A stretch of 64,000 nt of DNA from Halorubrum xinjiangense (GTDB lineage: Archaea > Halobacteriota > Halobacteria > Halobacteriales > Haloferacaceae), in assembly GCF_900102375.1 (NCBI RefSeq), contig NZ_FNBO01000015.1, positions 1-64,000 of the forward strand, written 5' to 3'. Below the pieces are notes generated by a model. It searched no databases, was not told the DNA's origin, and saw nothing but the letters and a program-made list of their open reading frames with translations. Shown here in pieces: positions 24,664 to 33,989 of the stretch. Within the stretch, counting starts at the first letter, position 1, and each line of letters opens with the position of its first letter. Made by a program: the position numbers and the translations under genes.

Positions 24664-24959
24664 GTCGGGAGGACGATAGCTCGGCGAGAGAAAGAGAGAC
24701 CGTCATCTCTGTTAAAGTTCTCAACTGGTGAACTGTTCTTAGAGGCGTGCTGAATGTAGAGCGCGAATATGGCAGTGCTGAGAGACGGTCTACTGAATAA
24801 ACTATCGCTCAGTACAGAGGATGTAGTCAGCACGGAACTGTGGTGTTTTTCAAATTATTCTCATTTAGCCGACAGAACGCACCCATATATAAATAACAAA
24901 CACGGTGTCGTTCCGAACAGAGACCCGCTAATGTCATGCGATATGAATCAGGTTAATCG
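24664..24959. other. AT-rich intergenic stretch, no gene supported
   Basis: About 296 bp, increasingly AT-rich toward 24,900 (CCATATATAAATAACAAACA near 24,881). A short frame (24769-24963) has no family resemblance and its codon use looks random. The stretch and the adjoining kinase gene share a lower GC content. Confidence 0.5.
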
Positions 24960-26735
24960 CTAATTTACACCCTCTACACTAGTAAATTCAAATCGTGTAC
25001 CGCCTTGCTCGCTCTCAGATACGGCAATTACCCACCCATGGGCCTTAGCAACTTGTTCGACAATCTGCAAGCCAAAGCCTGTCCCATCTGCGCTAGTTGA
25101 GTAGCCAGCCTCAAAGATCTCCGTTCGCTTAGACTCAGGAATTCCAACGCCGTTGTCTGCCACGTAAAATCCGCTGTCGGTCGCACCGACCGACACCGTC
25201 ACCGCTTCACCGCCGTGTTCTATGCTATTCCGGTACAGATTCTCAAGCAGCTGTTGGAGTCGGCTGCGGTCTGCCTTGATCTTCGGTAGTTCACGCGCAC
25301 TGAGAGATGCCTGTGGCGTCTCAACCGTCTCCCAACTGCTCTTAGCTGCCTCCGCGAGATCAATAGTTTCGATCTCACTCTGTTGAGCGCCCTCTTGTGC
25401 CAGCGTTAGCAAGTCATCGATTAGCGCCTGACTCCGCTCAATCGCGTTAATTGCTGTATCGAGGTGCTCTCTCCCTTCGGCGACTTGTACCAGTCCGAGA
25501 TGGCCTTCAGCAACACTCAGTGGGTTCCGTAGATCGTGGCTAACGAGCTTGCTGAACTCTTCTAACCGCTCGTTTTGTGCCTCCAATCCCTGTTTGTATT
25601 CTTTACGCTCAGTAACATCACGGAGTACGCCGACGGATCCGTCGAACGTGTCGCCATCGTATGGGAGGACACCCATGTGGTCCTCGCAGGTGATCGGATC
25701 GCTATTAGATGGGTGTATTGTTACCTCGAAGGTAACTGTCTCTGGCCCAGCAGCCGACAGCAATCGTCCCAACTGTTGTTCTGCTTGTTCGACGGCGTCG
25801 TCGTCTTTGATCAACGATGGTGTGGCCCCGATGATCGTCTCTCGCTCGTAGCCGACCAACTCAACGAACTCGTCATTAACGTGCGTGAACCGGCCGTTTT
25901 CGCTAATGACGTACACCGGGTCAGTGAGCGCGTCGATAATGGTTCCGTACTCTCTAAGTTCCTGCTGGCGCTCCCGACGATCAGTAATATCACGGACAGC
26001 ACCATACACTATTTTTCCATGTTCTCCAGTAGCCGCCGATTTGAGCGTAACACCGATAATTCGGCGTTCTCCGCTCAGTGTCTCAACACGGTAACTGCCC
26101 TGTATCTGTTCGCCCGTCTGAGAAGCGGAGTCAATTGCTTGCTGGATCTCTTTGCGATCATCGGGATGAAACAAATCAAGAGCATCGTCCAGAGAGGGGT
26201 CTCCCTGATCAGGAAGATCCATGACATTGCGGAGCCCATTAGTCAGAAACAACGCTCTGGTCTCAGTGTTCAGTTCGAAGCTGCCAATACTATCGGTGCG
26301 CTCGGTGAGTTCTATCAGTTGTTCTTGTCTGTCGGCGCGCTCAGCCTTACGTTCTGCCTCAACAGCGTTACAGATTCGGTTAGAGAGGAGTTTGTACCGC
26401 TCGGGTCCGCTCCCTTTCTGAAGATAATCGGTAACATCGGCGGCAATCGCATCACTGGCGACAGCCTCACTGCCCTTACCGGTGAAGAGAATAAATGGAA
26501 GCGTTGGAAATTCTTTTCGGACACTCTGCAAGAATTCAATCCCGTCTACGTTAGGCATGTCAAAATCTGAGACAATACAATCAGGTCGGCAGTCATTAAT
26601 TACGCTTAGTCCTTCACCAGCGCTGGTCGCTGTCTGGATACGAAATCGGTCATCCTCCCGCTTGAGAAAGCTTGCTGTAAGGTCTGTGATTGAGGGGTCG
26701 TCATCAACGTGTAGCACGTTGATTTCGCTTTCCAT
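24960..26735 (-). CDS. Receiver-PAS-PAS histidine kinase (HTR-like hybrid)
   Basis: The 591-residue protein has an N-terminal receiver (about 1-120, phosphoacceptor D57 in IVSDFDMP, Lys in LFTGKGSE). Two PAS domains follow (about 140-250 and 255-375, with YVISENGRFTHVNDEFVELV). HisKA has the phosphorylated histidine in VSHDLRNPLSVAEG, and HATPase has ENLYRNSIEHGG, DNGVGI and GTGFGLQIV. It has no membrane segment. GC and codon use are lower than in neighbours, with many AT-ending codons, suggesting recent acquisition. A GGTATACCAAGGTGGTATG dyad-like sequence lies just upstream (26,735-26,753). Signal and output partner are unknown. Confidence 0.88.
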   Translation of the reverse strand: MESEINVLHVDDDPSITDLTASFLKREDDRFRIQTATSAGEGLSVINDCRPDCIVSDFDMPNVDGIEFLQSVRKEFPTLPFILFTGKGSEAVASDAIAADVTDYLQKGSGPERYKLLSNRICNAVEAERKAERADRQEQLIELTERTDSIGSFELNTETRALFLTNGLRNVMDLPDQGDPSLDDALDLFHPDDRKEIQQAIDSASQTGEQIQGSYRVETLSGERRIIGVTLKSAATGEHGKIVYGAVRDITDRRERQQELREYGTIIDALTDPVYVISENGRFTHVNDEFVELVGYERETIIGATPSLIKDDDAVEQAEQQLGRLLSAAGPETVTFEVTIHPSNSDPITCEDHMGVLPYDGDTFDGSVGVLRDVTERKEYKQGLEAQNERLEEFSKLVSHDLRNPLSVAEGHLGLVQVAEGREHLDTAINAIERSQALIDDLLTLAQEGAQQSEIETIDLAEAAKSSWETVETPQASLSARELPKIKADRSRLQQLLENLYRNSIEHGGEAVTVSVGATDSGFYVADNGVGIPESKRTEIFEAGYSTSADGTGFGLQIVEQVAKAHGWVIAVSESEQGGTRFEFTSVEGVN

Positions 26736-26806
26736 GGTATACCAAGGTGGTATGATTGCTTACTTCTTTTGCTGGATGTGAACCGTCGGAAACGGCCGGA
26801 TCGCGG

Positions 26807-28111
26807 TTAGGCGGTCGCCGCCTCGATTGCGGCCTCTAAGTCGGCGACGATGTCCGCGGGGTCCTCGATGCCGACCGACAGACGGACCATGTCGTCGGTG
26901 ACGCCCGCGGCCTCCTTCTCTTCGTCCGTCAGCTGCTGGTGGGTCGTCGACGCCGGGTGGATCACGAGCGTCTTCGAGTCGCCGACGTTCGCGACGAGCG
27001 AGGCGAGGTCCGCCTCCTCGACGGTCGCCCGCGCGGCCTCGTAGCCCGCCTCCAGCCCGAAGGTGAGCATGCCGCCGTAGCCGCCCTCCAGGTACTCGCT
27101 GGCCTCCTCGTGGGTCTCGTGGCTCTCCAAGCCGGGGTAGTTCACCCACGCGACCTCGTCGTGGTCGTCGAGGTACTCGGCGACGATCCCCGCGTTCTCG
27201 CAGTGGCGGTCCATCCGCAGCGGGAGCGACTCCGTCTGCTGGAGCGTGTTCCACGCGTCGAACGGCGACTGCTGGTCGCCGAGGTCGCGCAGGCCCCGGG
27301 TGATCGCCGCGAACGTGAAGGCGGCGTCGCCGAACCGCTCGGCGAAGTTGATCCCGTGGTACGCGGGGTTGTCCTGCGCGATCTCGGGGAACTTCTCGGC
27401 GTGGTCGGCCCACGGGAACGAGCCGCCGTCGACGACGACCCCGCCGACGGTGGTGCCGTTGCCGGTGAGCCACTTCGTCGTGGACTCCCAGATGAGGTCG
27501 GCACCGTGTTCGAGCGGCCGGCAGAGGGCCGGCGTCGCGAACGTGTTGTCGACGAACAGCGGCACGCCGTGGTCGTGCGCGATGTCCGCGATCCGCTGGA
27601 TGTCGGGCGTGACCAGCGCCGGGTTCCCGATCGTTTCGAGGTGGACGTAGGCGGTGTCCTCGTCGATGGCCTCGGCGTACCCCTCGTAGTCGAGCGGGTC
27701 GACGAACCGGGTCGAGACGCCGCGGCGCTCGACGGAGTGGGTGAGGTAGGTGTAGGTGCCGCCGTACAGCGCCGACGACGAGACGATGTTGTCGCCCGCG
27801 GAGGCGAGCAGGAACGTCGTCACGTCGAGCGCGGCCATGCCCGAGGCGGTCGCGACCGCGCCGACGCCGCCCTCCAGGGAGGCGATCCGCTCTTCTAAGG
27901 CGGCGTTGGTCGGGTTCATCAGCCGGGAGTAGACGTTGCCGGCCTCTTCTAAGGCGAAGAGATCCGCGGCGTGGTCGGCGTCGTCGAACTGGTACGCGGT
28001 CGTCTGGTAGATGGGGGTCGCGCGGGCGCCGGTCGCCGGGTCCGGGTCGGAGCCGGCGTGGACGCTTCGCGTGCTGAACTTCGGATCGTCGTCCCCCTCG
28101 TCGGATGGCAT
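26807..28111 (-). CDS. metY: O-acetylhomoserine sulfhydrylase-type PLP enzyme
   Basis: ATG 28111 gives 434 residues, typical of the Cys/Met metabolism PLP family. Key segments are KFSTRSVHAGSDPDPATGAR, TPIYQTTAYQF, LMNPTNAALEERIASLEGG, DNTFATPALCRPLEHGADLI, and the PLP lysine in STTKWLTGNGT. The length and the NPTN and DNTFATP motifs fit MetY, which makes homocysteine from O-acetylhomoserine and sulfide, rather than cystathionine enzymes. MetX is not adjacent. An upstream in-frame extension is ignored because it has no start-site support. Confidence 0.88.
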   Translation of the reverse strand: MPSDEGDDDPKFSTRSVHAGSDPDPATGARATPIYQTTAYQFDDADHAADLFALEEAGNVYSRLMNPTNAALEERIASLEGGVGAVATASGMAALDVTTFLLASAGDNIVSSSALYGGTYTYLTHSVERRGVSTRFVDPLDYEGYAEAIDEDTAYVHLETIGNPALVTPDIQRIADIAHDHGVPLFVDNTFATPALCRPLEHGADLIWESTTKWLTGNGTTVGGVVVDGGSFPWADHAEKFPEIAQDNPAYHGINFAERFGDAAFTFAAITRGLRDLGDQQSPFDAWNTLQQTESLPLRMDRHCENAGIVAEYLDDHDEVAWVNYPGLESHETHEEASEYLEGGYGGMLTFGLEAGYEAARATVEEADLASLVANVGDSKTLVIHPASTTHQQLTDEEKEAAGVTDDMVRLSVGIEDPADIVADLEAAIEAATA

Positions 28112-28253
28112 ACGAAACGTTGCGTTCGCCGCGTAGTTAAACCCGACCGGCATACGCGGGCGTTTCCGGTACCTCAGAGACGGCCGGAGACGACGCGCCC
28201 CGCGGCCCCGAACTCGTGCCAACCGTTAACAGCGTCGGGCCGTAACTTCGGGT

Positions 28254-29474
28254 ATGGGAACACAAGGTCCGCGCGGCGATTCCGCCGAGCTGGATGAGGT
28301 GCTGGCGGAGATCCCGGACGGGGTCTGGCAGTACCTCGCGCTCGGCGTCGCGGTGCTCGTCGGCGTCGCCCTCCTCGGCCAGAGCCTCGTCTTCGGCGTC
28401 GCGGCGCTGGCGGTGCTTCTGGCGGCCGTCACGGTTATCAGCGCCGTCGAGATCGTCGACGCCTACGACAAGGAGGCGCTCACCGTCTTCGGCGAGTACC
28501 GGAAGCTGCTCGAACCCGGCGTCCACATCATCCCGCCGTTCGTCTCGCGGACGTACGCGTTCGACATGCGAACCCAGACGATCGACGTCCCGAGCCAGTC
28601 GGCGATCACCCGTGACAACTCCCCCGTGACCGCCGACGCCGTCGTCTACATCAAGGTGATGGACGCCAAGAAGGCGTTCTTAGAGGTCGACGATTACAAG
28701 AACGCCGTCTCGAACCTCGCGCAGACCACGCTCCGGGCCGTCATCGGCGACATGGAGCTCGACGACACGCTCTCACAGCGGGAGCTGATCAACGACCGGA
28801 TCAACGAGGAGCTCGACGAGCCCACCGACGAGTGGGGGATCCGCGTCGAGGCCGTCGAGGTCCGCGAGGTGAGCCCCTCCCAAGAGGTCCAGCGCGCGAT
28901 GGAGCAACAGACCGGCGCGGAGCGCCGCCGCCGTGCGATGATCCTCGAAGCGCAGGGGGAACGCCGCTCCGCCGTCGAGCAGGCGGAAGGGGACAAGCAG
29001 TCGAACATCATCCGTGCGCAGGGGGAAAAGCAGTCCCAGATCCTCGAAGCGCAGGGGGACGCCATCTCCACGGTCCTCCGCGCCCGTTCCGCCGAGTCGA
29101 TGGGCGAGCGCGCCATCATCGAGCGCGGCATGGAGACCCTAGAGGAAATCGGGAAAGGCGAGTCGACGACGTTCGTCCTCCCGCAGGAGCTCACCAGCCT
29201 CGTCGGCCGCTACGGCAAGGCGCTCTCCGGCTCCGACGTCCAGCAGATGGAGGGGTTAGAGAGCAAGGAGTTCGACGAGGAGACGGAGAAGATGCTCGGG
29301 TTGGAGGACATCGAGAGCGCCCTCGAACAGCTCGACACCGTGGCCGACAGCGACCTGCGGACCGACGAGACGCGGGACGCGGACGACGTCGACCTCGCCA
29401 AGCAGGAGGCGGCGACCCGCGAGGCCGACCGCGACATCGAACTGGAGAGCGAAAGCGAGCGGCCGGGAACGTAG
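28254..29474 (+). CDS. SPFH/Band 7 (stomatin-prohibitin) membrane protein
   Basis: The 406-residue protein has a hydrophobic N-terminal hairpin (about 22-62, LGVAVLVGVALLGQSLVFGV and on). The SPFH domain follows (about 65-240, with GEYRKLLEPGVHIIPPFVSR and SAITRDNSPVTADAVVYIKV), then a long coiled coil rich in Glu, Gln and Ala (EAQGERRSAVEQAEGDKQSN) and an acidic tail. Such proteins form membrane scaffolds and often pair with an NfeD membrane protein or a protease, neither of which is seen here. The tail beyond residue 330 is low-complexity and acidic. Confidence 0.9.
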   Translation: MGTQGPRGDSAELDEVLAEIPDGVWQYLALGVAVLVGVALLGQSLVFGVAALAVLLAAVTVISAVEIVDAYDKEALTVFGEYRKLLEPGVHIIPPFVSRTYAFDMRTQTIDVPSQSAITRDNSPVTADAVVYIKVMDAKKAFLEVDDYKNAVSNLAQTTLRAVIGDMELDDTLSQRELINDRINEELDEPTDEWGIRVEAVEVREVSPSQEVQRAMEQQTGAERRRRAMILEAQGERRSAVEQAEGDKQSNIIRAQGEKQSQILEAQGDAISTVLRARSAESMGERAIIERGMETLEEIGKGESTTFVLPQELTSLVGRYGKALSGSDVQQMEGLESKEFDEETEKMLGLEDIESALEQLDTVADSDLRTDETRDADDVDLAKQEAATREADRDIELESESERPGT

Positions 29475-29477
29475 CGA

Positions 29478-31166
29478 TCAGCTCTCGCAGGCCCGACACT
29501 CGAGAATGTCTCGACTGAACTTCTGTGCGGCATTCACGCTGTGCTGATAGTAGAGGCTCTTGACCCCTTTCTTCCAAGCTTCGATGTAGAGCTGATTGAT
29601 CTCCTTGACGCTCACTTCGCTCGGGTCGATCGAGACGTTCAGGCTCTGTGCTTGGTCGATGTGTTTCTGTCTCTGTGCTGCCTGGTTGATGATCGCCATC
29701 TGTGGTATCTCGGCGAAGGTCTTGAACACCGCTTTCTCTTCGTCCGTCAGACACTCGAGATGTTGAACGCTCCCGTCTTTATTCGCGATGCTGTCCCAGA
29801 CGTCGCGCGTGTCTGTGCCCCGCTCCGCCAGTATCGCTTGAAGGAATCTGTTTTTCTGCGTCGACTTTAGCTTCGCACCGTCTCGCACGAAGTAGTTCGA
29901 TTTCAGCGGCTCGATACTCGGACTGACCTGGCCCAGAATGACGCTGCTCGATTTCGTCGGAGCCACGCTCATCGTCGTCGTGTTCCGTCTGCCGTAGCCT
30001 TCGAGAACCTCCGGCTCTCCGAACTCGTCGGCGAGCGCTTCGCTCGCCTCGTAGCTCCGCTCTTTGATGATCCGGAACAACTCCTCGTTCTTCTCCATCG
30101 CCTCCATGCTGTCGAAGGGGATCATGTTGCTCTGGAGATAGCTGTGCCACCCGAGGACGCCGATCCCTATCGCCCTGTGGCGCTTCGCGAACCGCACGGC
30201 CCGCTCCATGAACTGTACCCCCTCCGTTCGCTGGATGAACTCCTCCATCACCGCGTCTAAGAACCGCGTCAGTGTCTCCACCGCGTCGGTGTCCTTCCAT
30301 TCGTCGTAGTGGAGCGCGTTCATACTCGAGAGACAGCAGACGAAGCTCTCGTCCGCCGTGGCCGGCAGCGCTATCTCGGTACACAGGTTGGACGCGTTTA
30401 TCTGGTACTCCTTGTCCTTGTACACCTGTGGCTTCCCCTCGTTCATGTTCCCCCGGAAGATGATATACGGGACGCCGATATTGATCCGGGTCTCGATAAT
30501 ATCCGCCCAGGTCTCTCGTTTCGCTTCGTCGCCGTCGATCATCGCCTGAAACCAGTCGTCACCGATGATGACGCCGTAGTAGATGTCCTGTACCGGGTCT
30601 CCCTCCGTTTTGATGGTAAGCCATTCGTCCAAATCGTCGTGTTCGACGTCGATGTAGCCGGCGAACTGTCCCCGCCGGGTCTCGCCCTGGCTGACGACGT
30701 TGATGATCGTGTCGAACAGCTCCGTGAAGCTGTAACTCCCGTTGCTCTTGCCGTTGTTCGTTATCGAACTGCCCCGGGGCCGCAGCTCACCGAAGTACCC
30801 GCTCGTGCCTCCGCCCTGCTTGGTCATCTCACCCACCTCGGCTTGGGTGTAGAGAATACTCTCGATGGTGTCCTCCATGTAGCTGCCGAAGCAGCTGATG
30901 GGAAGGCCTCTGTCCAGCCCGAAGTTGGACCACACCGGGCTGGCGAGACTGTAGAAGCCGCGGCTCATGTACTCATAGAACTTGTCCGCGAACCCCTCTT
31001 CACCCAGGATCTCTTCGGCGCGCTCCGCTATCTGTCTAACTCGCTCTTCGGCTTCGATGCCCTCGAGCAGGTATCCCTCTCTGAGAAACTCCCTGCTGTC
31101 CTCGTTCAGCCAGTAGAACGGTTCCGTCTGTTGTTCCGCAACGCTGTCGAGTGCTTTCTGTGCCAT
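29478..31166 (-). CDS. nrdA: Class I ribonucleotide reductase, large subunit, short form
   Basis: The 562-residue protein has all catalytic features: C92 (ISCFG), N260/C262/E264 (ASNLCTEI), C277 (VCCLSSMN), radical-transfer tyrosines Y539/Y540 (SLYYQHS) and the C-terminal pair C557/C560 (ECRACES) that regenerates the active site. It reduces NDPs to dNDPs with NrdB. It starts directly at the all-helical domain and has no N-terminal ATP-cone, so overall activity would not be dATP-inhibited, a state common in viral enzymes. The gene follows nrdB by 2 bp. Its GC is visibly lower than that of neighbours, suggesting transfer, perhaps from a halovirus. Confidence 0.93.
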   Translation of the reverse strand: MAQKALDSVAEQQTEPFYWLNEDSREFLREGYLLEGIEAEERVRQIAERAEEILGEEGFADKFYEYMSRGFYSLASPVWSNFGLDRGLPISCFGSYMEDTIESILYTQAEVGEMTKQGGGTSGYFGELRPRGSSITNNGKSNGSYSFTELFDTIINVVSQGETRRGQFAGYIDVEHDDLDEWLTIKTEGDPVQDIYYGVIIGDDWFQAMIDGDEAKRETWADIIETRINIGVPYIIFRGNMNEGKPQVYKDKEYQINASNLCTEIALPATADESFVCCLSSMNALHYDEWKDTDAVETLTRFLDAVMEEFIQRTEGVQFMERAVRFAKRHRAIGIGVLGWHSYLQSNMIPFDSMEAMEKNEELFRIIKERSYEASEALADEFGEPEVLEGYGRRNTTTMSVAPTKSSSVILGQVSPSIEPLKSNYFVRDGAKLKSTQKNRFLQAILAERGTDTRDVWDSIANKDGSVQHLECLTDEEKAVFKTFAEIPQMAIINQAAQRQKHIDQAQSLNVSIDPSEVSVKEINQLYIEAWKKGVKSLYYQHSVNAAQKFSRDILECRACES

Positions 31167-31168
31167 TG

Positions 31169-32197
31169 TTAGAACATGTCCTCGGCGGTAACGCTCTGCG
31201 TGTGTTTGTTGTACGTGGTCGACCGCTTGCTGAAGAAGTCGTTATCCTTCGTCATCATGACGTCCTCGTCGAACCAGCGCGTCTCCTCGAGCAGGTCGTC
31301 GTCCGTCTCGAATATCGGTTCCACGCCGACGTTTTTGAGGCTCTGATTGAACCGGTCTCGCAGAAACGCGTCGACGTGTGCCCTGGGAAGGAACTCCAGC
31401 TCGCCGTCGTCGAATATCCAATCCAGGATCTCCGTCTCCGCCTCGTAGGCCTGCTGACAGGCTTCTTGAACGTCTTCCTCGAAGTCGTCATCGAAGAGGT
31501 CCGGGTTCTCCTCGCTGATCGTCTCCACCAGCTCGACCCCGAACAGTCCGTGAATCTGCTCTTCTTTGCTGGTCGCTTCGACGGCGTTCGCTATTCCCTT
31601 GAACTTCTTCTCGTGCTTGTCGAAGCTCGTCATGATGAGGAACTGGCTGAACAGCGACACGTGTTCGACGAACGTACTGAAAAGCAGGATGCTCATTACG
31701 TACTCCCGTTCGTCGTCACTCTCGCTTTTCTCTAGATACTCGTCGAGATACTCGATCCGCTTTTTCATCGCCGGCTCCTCAGTCACCTGCTCGAAATCGT
31801 CCGTGATTCCTAAGATGTCGAGGAGGTGGCTGTAGGCGTCCATGTGCCGCACCTCACTTTCCGCGAAGGTCATGCCCACATTCCCGACCTCGGCTTTGGG
31901 CATCTCCTCGTAGATGTCCGACCAGAACGTCTTCACCTGCACCTCGATCTGCGCGATAGCCAACATCGTCCGCTTGATAACGGTCTGCTCGGCGGGAGTC
32001 GTGTTGACTTTGAAATCTTGGACGTCTCCGTCGAAATTAAACTCCGTGTGTACCCAGTAGCTGTTCCGGATCGCCTCCACGTAGTCGAGAAACTCGCTGT
32101 ACTCGTAGGGCTTCAGCTGTGTTCTCTCCGAGAAGATGTCCGTCTCGATATCCGTGCCTGTGCTCGCGTTCGTGTTTGCGTTTTCGCTTTCGCTCAT
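31169..32197 (-). CDS. nrdB: Class I ribonucleotide reductase, small (radical) subunit
   Basis: The 342-residue protein carries the full di-iron set: E85, E115 and H118 (ESEVRHMDAY), E178 (FVEHVS), E213 and H216 (EEQIHG), plus the radical tyrosine Y122. It is therefore a normal tyrosyl-radical subunit and not a tyrosine-less variant. It forms the operon nrdB-nrdA, with nrdA only 2 bp downstream. The Ser/Asn/Thr-rich first 18 residues look disordered. A TATA-like box near 32,359-32,366 (CATAAGTA on the plus strand) could give a leader of about 140 nt. Confidence 0.93.
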   Translation of the reverse strand: MSESENANTNASTGTDIETDIFSERTQLKPYEYSEFLDYVEAIRNSYWVHTEFNFDGDVQDFKVNTTPAEQTVIKRTMLAIAQIEVQVKTFWSDIYEEMPKAEVGNVGMTFAESEVRHMDAYSHLLDILGITDDFEQVTEEPAMKKRIEYLDEYLEKSESDDEREYVMSILLFSTFVEHVSLFSQFLIMTSFDKHEKKFKGIANAVEATSKEEQIHGLFGVELVETISEENPDLFDDDFEEDVQEACQQAYEAETEILDWIFDDGELEFLPRAHVDAFLRDRFNQSLKNVGVEPIFETDDDLLEETRWFDEDVMMTKDNDFFSKRSTTYNKHTQSVTAEDMF

Positions 32198-32688
32198 TTG
32201 GTCATCTCGAACGTGACCGGTTGTGTTGGATTGCCGCTGCCACTGTCTCGCGTCAGTCTAGTGAGTCCGACCGCTGTCGTGTCGCTCGGGAGACGGTCTT
32301 ACAGCGTAACGCGTGCGTAGCCGTGTGAACCGTATCGGACCACACAGACTCCACTAGCATAAGTATTACCAACAAAATTGTAGTATAGCAAGTTCACTTT
32401 CATAGTATGTGAGCGGAGTCGTTCCTCCGATCCGCAAGCGGGCGGTGCCGAGACGGAGACTGAGCGGTGATCTCCGGGTACGGGTGGTCGTTACAGTGCC
32501 CAACTGGCGGCGTCAAGCCCCACCCTAATCGAGTTGCGAGGGCTCGGTCGAGCAGTTCAGCGAGAAGCGCGAACCCGGATCCGGGCGCGAGCGGCCGGGA
32601 GACTAATCGGCAGGCGAGTGACTGATCGGCGGGCGAGCGACTGCTCGGCGGGCGAGCGAACAAGATTCGGATTCAGTGCCGCCGGCGC
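32198..32688. other. 491-bp intergenic region upstream of nrdB
   Basis: It holds the probable nrdB promoter (AT-rich 32,350-32,405) and a three-unit tandem repeat at 32,601-32,657. No convincing coding frame was seen; the frames here are arginine-rich shadows. Confidence 0.5.
32601..32657. repeat. Three 19-bp tandem repeats
   Basis: GACTAATCGGCAGGCGAGT, GACTGATCGGCGGGCGAGC and GACTGCTCGGCGGGCGAGC follow one another without gaps. They are just downstream of the membrane-protein gene that ends at 32,689. Confidence 0.8.
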
Positions 32689-33279
32689 TCAGGGCCGCCA
32701 GCGTTCGGGGTCGACCGCCCAGAGGAGGCCGACGGCGACCGCGCCGCCGACCCCGCCGACGACCAGCGAGAGGGGGTCGGACGCCCCCGCCGCGAGCGCC
32801 GCCAGTAACAGGACCGACCCCGCGAGGAGCGCCGCGGTGTCCTCAGTGGTCGTCGCGCGGACGACCGGGGCCACGGCGGCGCCGACGACCGCGCCCGTCG
32901 CGATGGTGCCCGGCGGACCGGAGGCCGCGGTCGCGAGCGCGTCCGCCTCGGCGAGCGCCGGGAGGATCGCCGCGGGCGCGGTGACGACGCCGGCGACGAG
33001 CGCGAACGCGGCGACTCCGCCGAGAACGGGCGCGAAGAGCGCCGCGCGCGCCGAGAGGTTGGCGCCCGCGACCGCGGCGATACCGCCGACCAGAAACACC
33101 GAACCGACCGCGAGGAGAGGCGGCGTGGCGATGAACGAGTACGGGGTGGGAGCGATGAGCGATACCGAGTCGGCCGCCGGTTCCGGAGGGACCGTGGGGG
33201 CGAGCGAAACCGTGGCCGCGATCGCGGCGAGGCCGACGACGAGGAGGGCCGATCCGAGAAGTCGACTACAAAGTGACAT
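32689..33279 (-). CDS. Polytopic membrane protein, unknown function
   Basis: The 196-residue protein is rich in Ala, Val and Leu with about six predicted membrane helices (near 8-28, 52-75, 80-105, 120-140, 150-168 and 172-190). No family motif was recognised. It is read toward nrdB, with the lipoprotein-like gene upstream on the same strand, 75 bp away. The two might be co-transcribed. Confidence 0.6.
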   Translation of the reverse strand: MSLCSRLLGSALLVVGLAAIAATVSLAPTVPPEPAADSVSLIAPTPYSFIATPPLLAVGSVFLVGGIAAVAGANLSARAALFAPVLGGVAAFALVAGVVTAPAAILPALAEADALATAASGPPGTIATGAVVGAAVAPVVRATTTEDTAALLAGSVLLLAALAAGASDPLSLVVGGVGGAVAVGLLWAVDPERWRP

Positions 33280-33354
33280 GGACGGTCGGACGCGTTCCGA
33301 TCAGAAAACGATCGCGGGACGGAGCCGGGAAGCGGAGTCCCGGACCGACCGCGC

Positions 33355-33885
33355 TCACAGTGTGATCCCGGCGCGCCCGTCGCCGATAACGACGATCGCG
33401 CGCTCCGGCGGGCCGCGCTCGTCGGTGAGCCGCAACAAGAGGGTCTTCACGACCGGCTCGTCGGTCTCGACCTCGCCGCGGACGCCGCCCTGATCGATGG
33501 CAATCCGGAGCGAGTGGTCGCCGGTGCGACTGATCCCGCCGAGGCGGAGTCGGACCTCAGGTGCGGTGAGCCGCTGGGCGATCACGAGGACCGCATCGCC
33601 GCCGTCGTCGACGAAGTCGGTTCGGTCGACGAACTCGCGGGACGCCGTCGCGTCGGGCTTGAGCGCGCCGTGGGCCGACGAGGCGGAGCGGAAGGAGGCC
33701 GCGTGGGTCAACAGTTCCTCGGGCCGCGCGAGAACGCTGCGCGAGTCGACCATCGGGTTACCGTCGACGTAGCGGCTCCGCACGCCGATGTCACGGGGGG
33801 TCGAGGCGGCGACGTCGTGGAGGCGGTCGACGCACCCGGCGGTGGCGACCGCGGCTGCCCCGGCGACGACCGCGCGGCGGTACAC
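33355..33885 (-). CDS. Putative lipoprotein, unknown function
   Basis: The 176-residue protein starts MYRRAVVAGAAAVATAGCVD. An RR pair, a short hydrophobic stretch and a lipobox-like ATAGC with cysteine at residue 18 suggest Tat export and lipid anchoring, as is common in haloarchaea. The mature part is a predicted beta-rich domain of unknown type with SLRIAIDQGGVRGEVETDEP. No enzyme motif was seen. Confidence 0.6.
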   Translation of the reverse strand: MYRRAVVAGAAAVATAGCVDRLHDVAASTPRDIGVRSRYVDGNPMVDSRSVLARPEELLTHAASFRSASSAHGALKPDATASREFVDRTDFVDDGGDAVLVIAQRLTAPEVRLRLGGISRTGDHSLRIAIDQGGVRGEVETDEPVVKTLLLRLTDERGPPERAIVVIGDGRAGITL

Positions 33886-33989
33886 GTGCCCGACTGCGAC
33901 ACACCGTGGTAAAACCCCGTCGCCACGGTGACGCGGCGTGAGAATCGGAGCGGCGGCGGTAGCGGGACGGAGCGCGCCGACGGCGACCG

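Noticed and set aside
24769-24963. A 64-residue frame upstream of the receiver kinase
   Set aside because: There is no family resemblance, the codon pattern looks random, and it lies in an AT-rich gap on the opposite strand.
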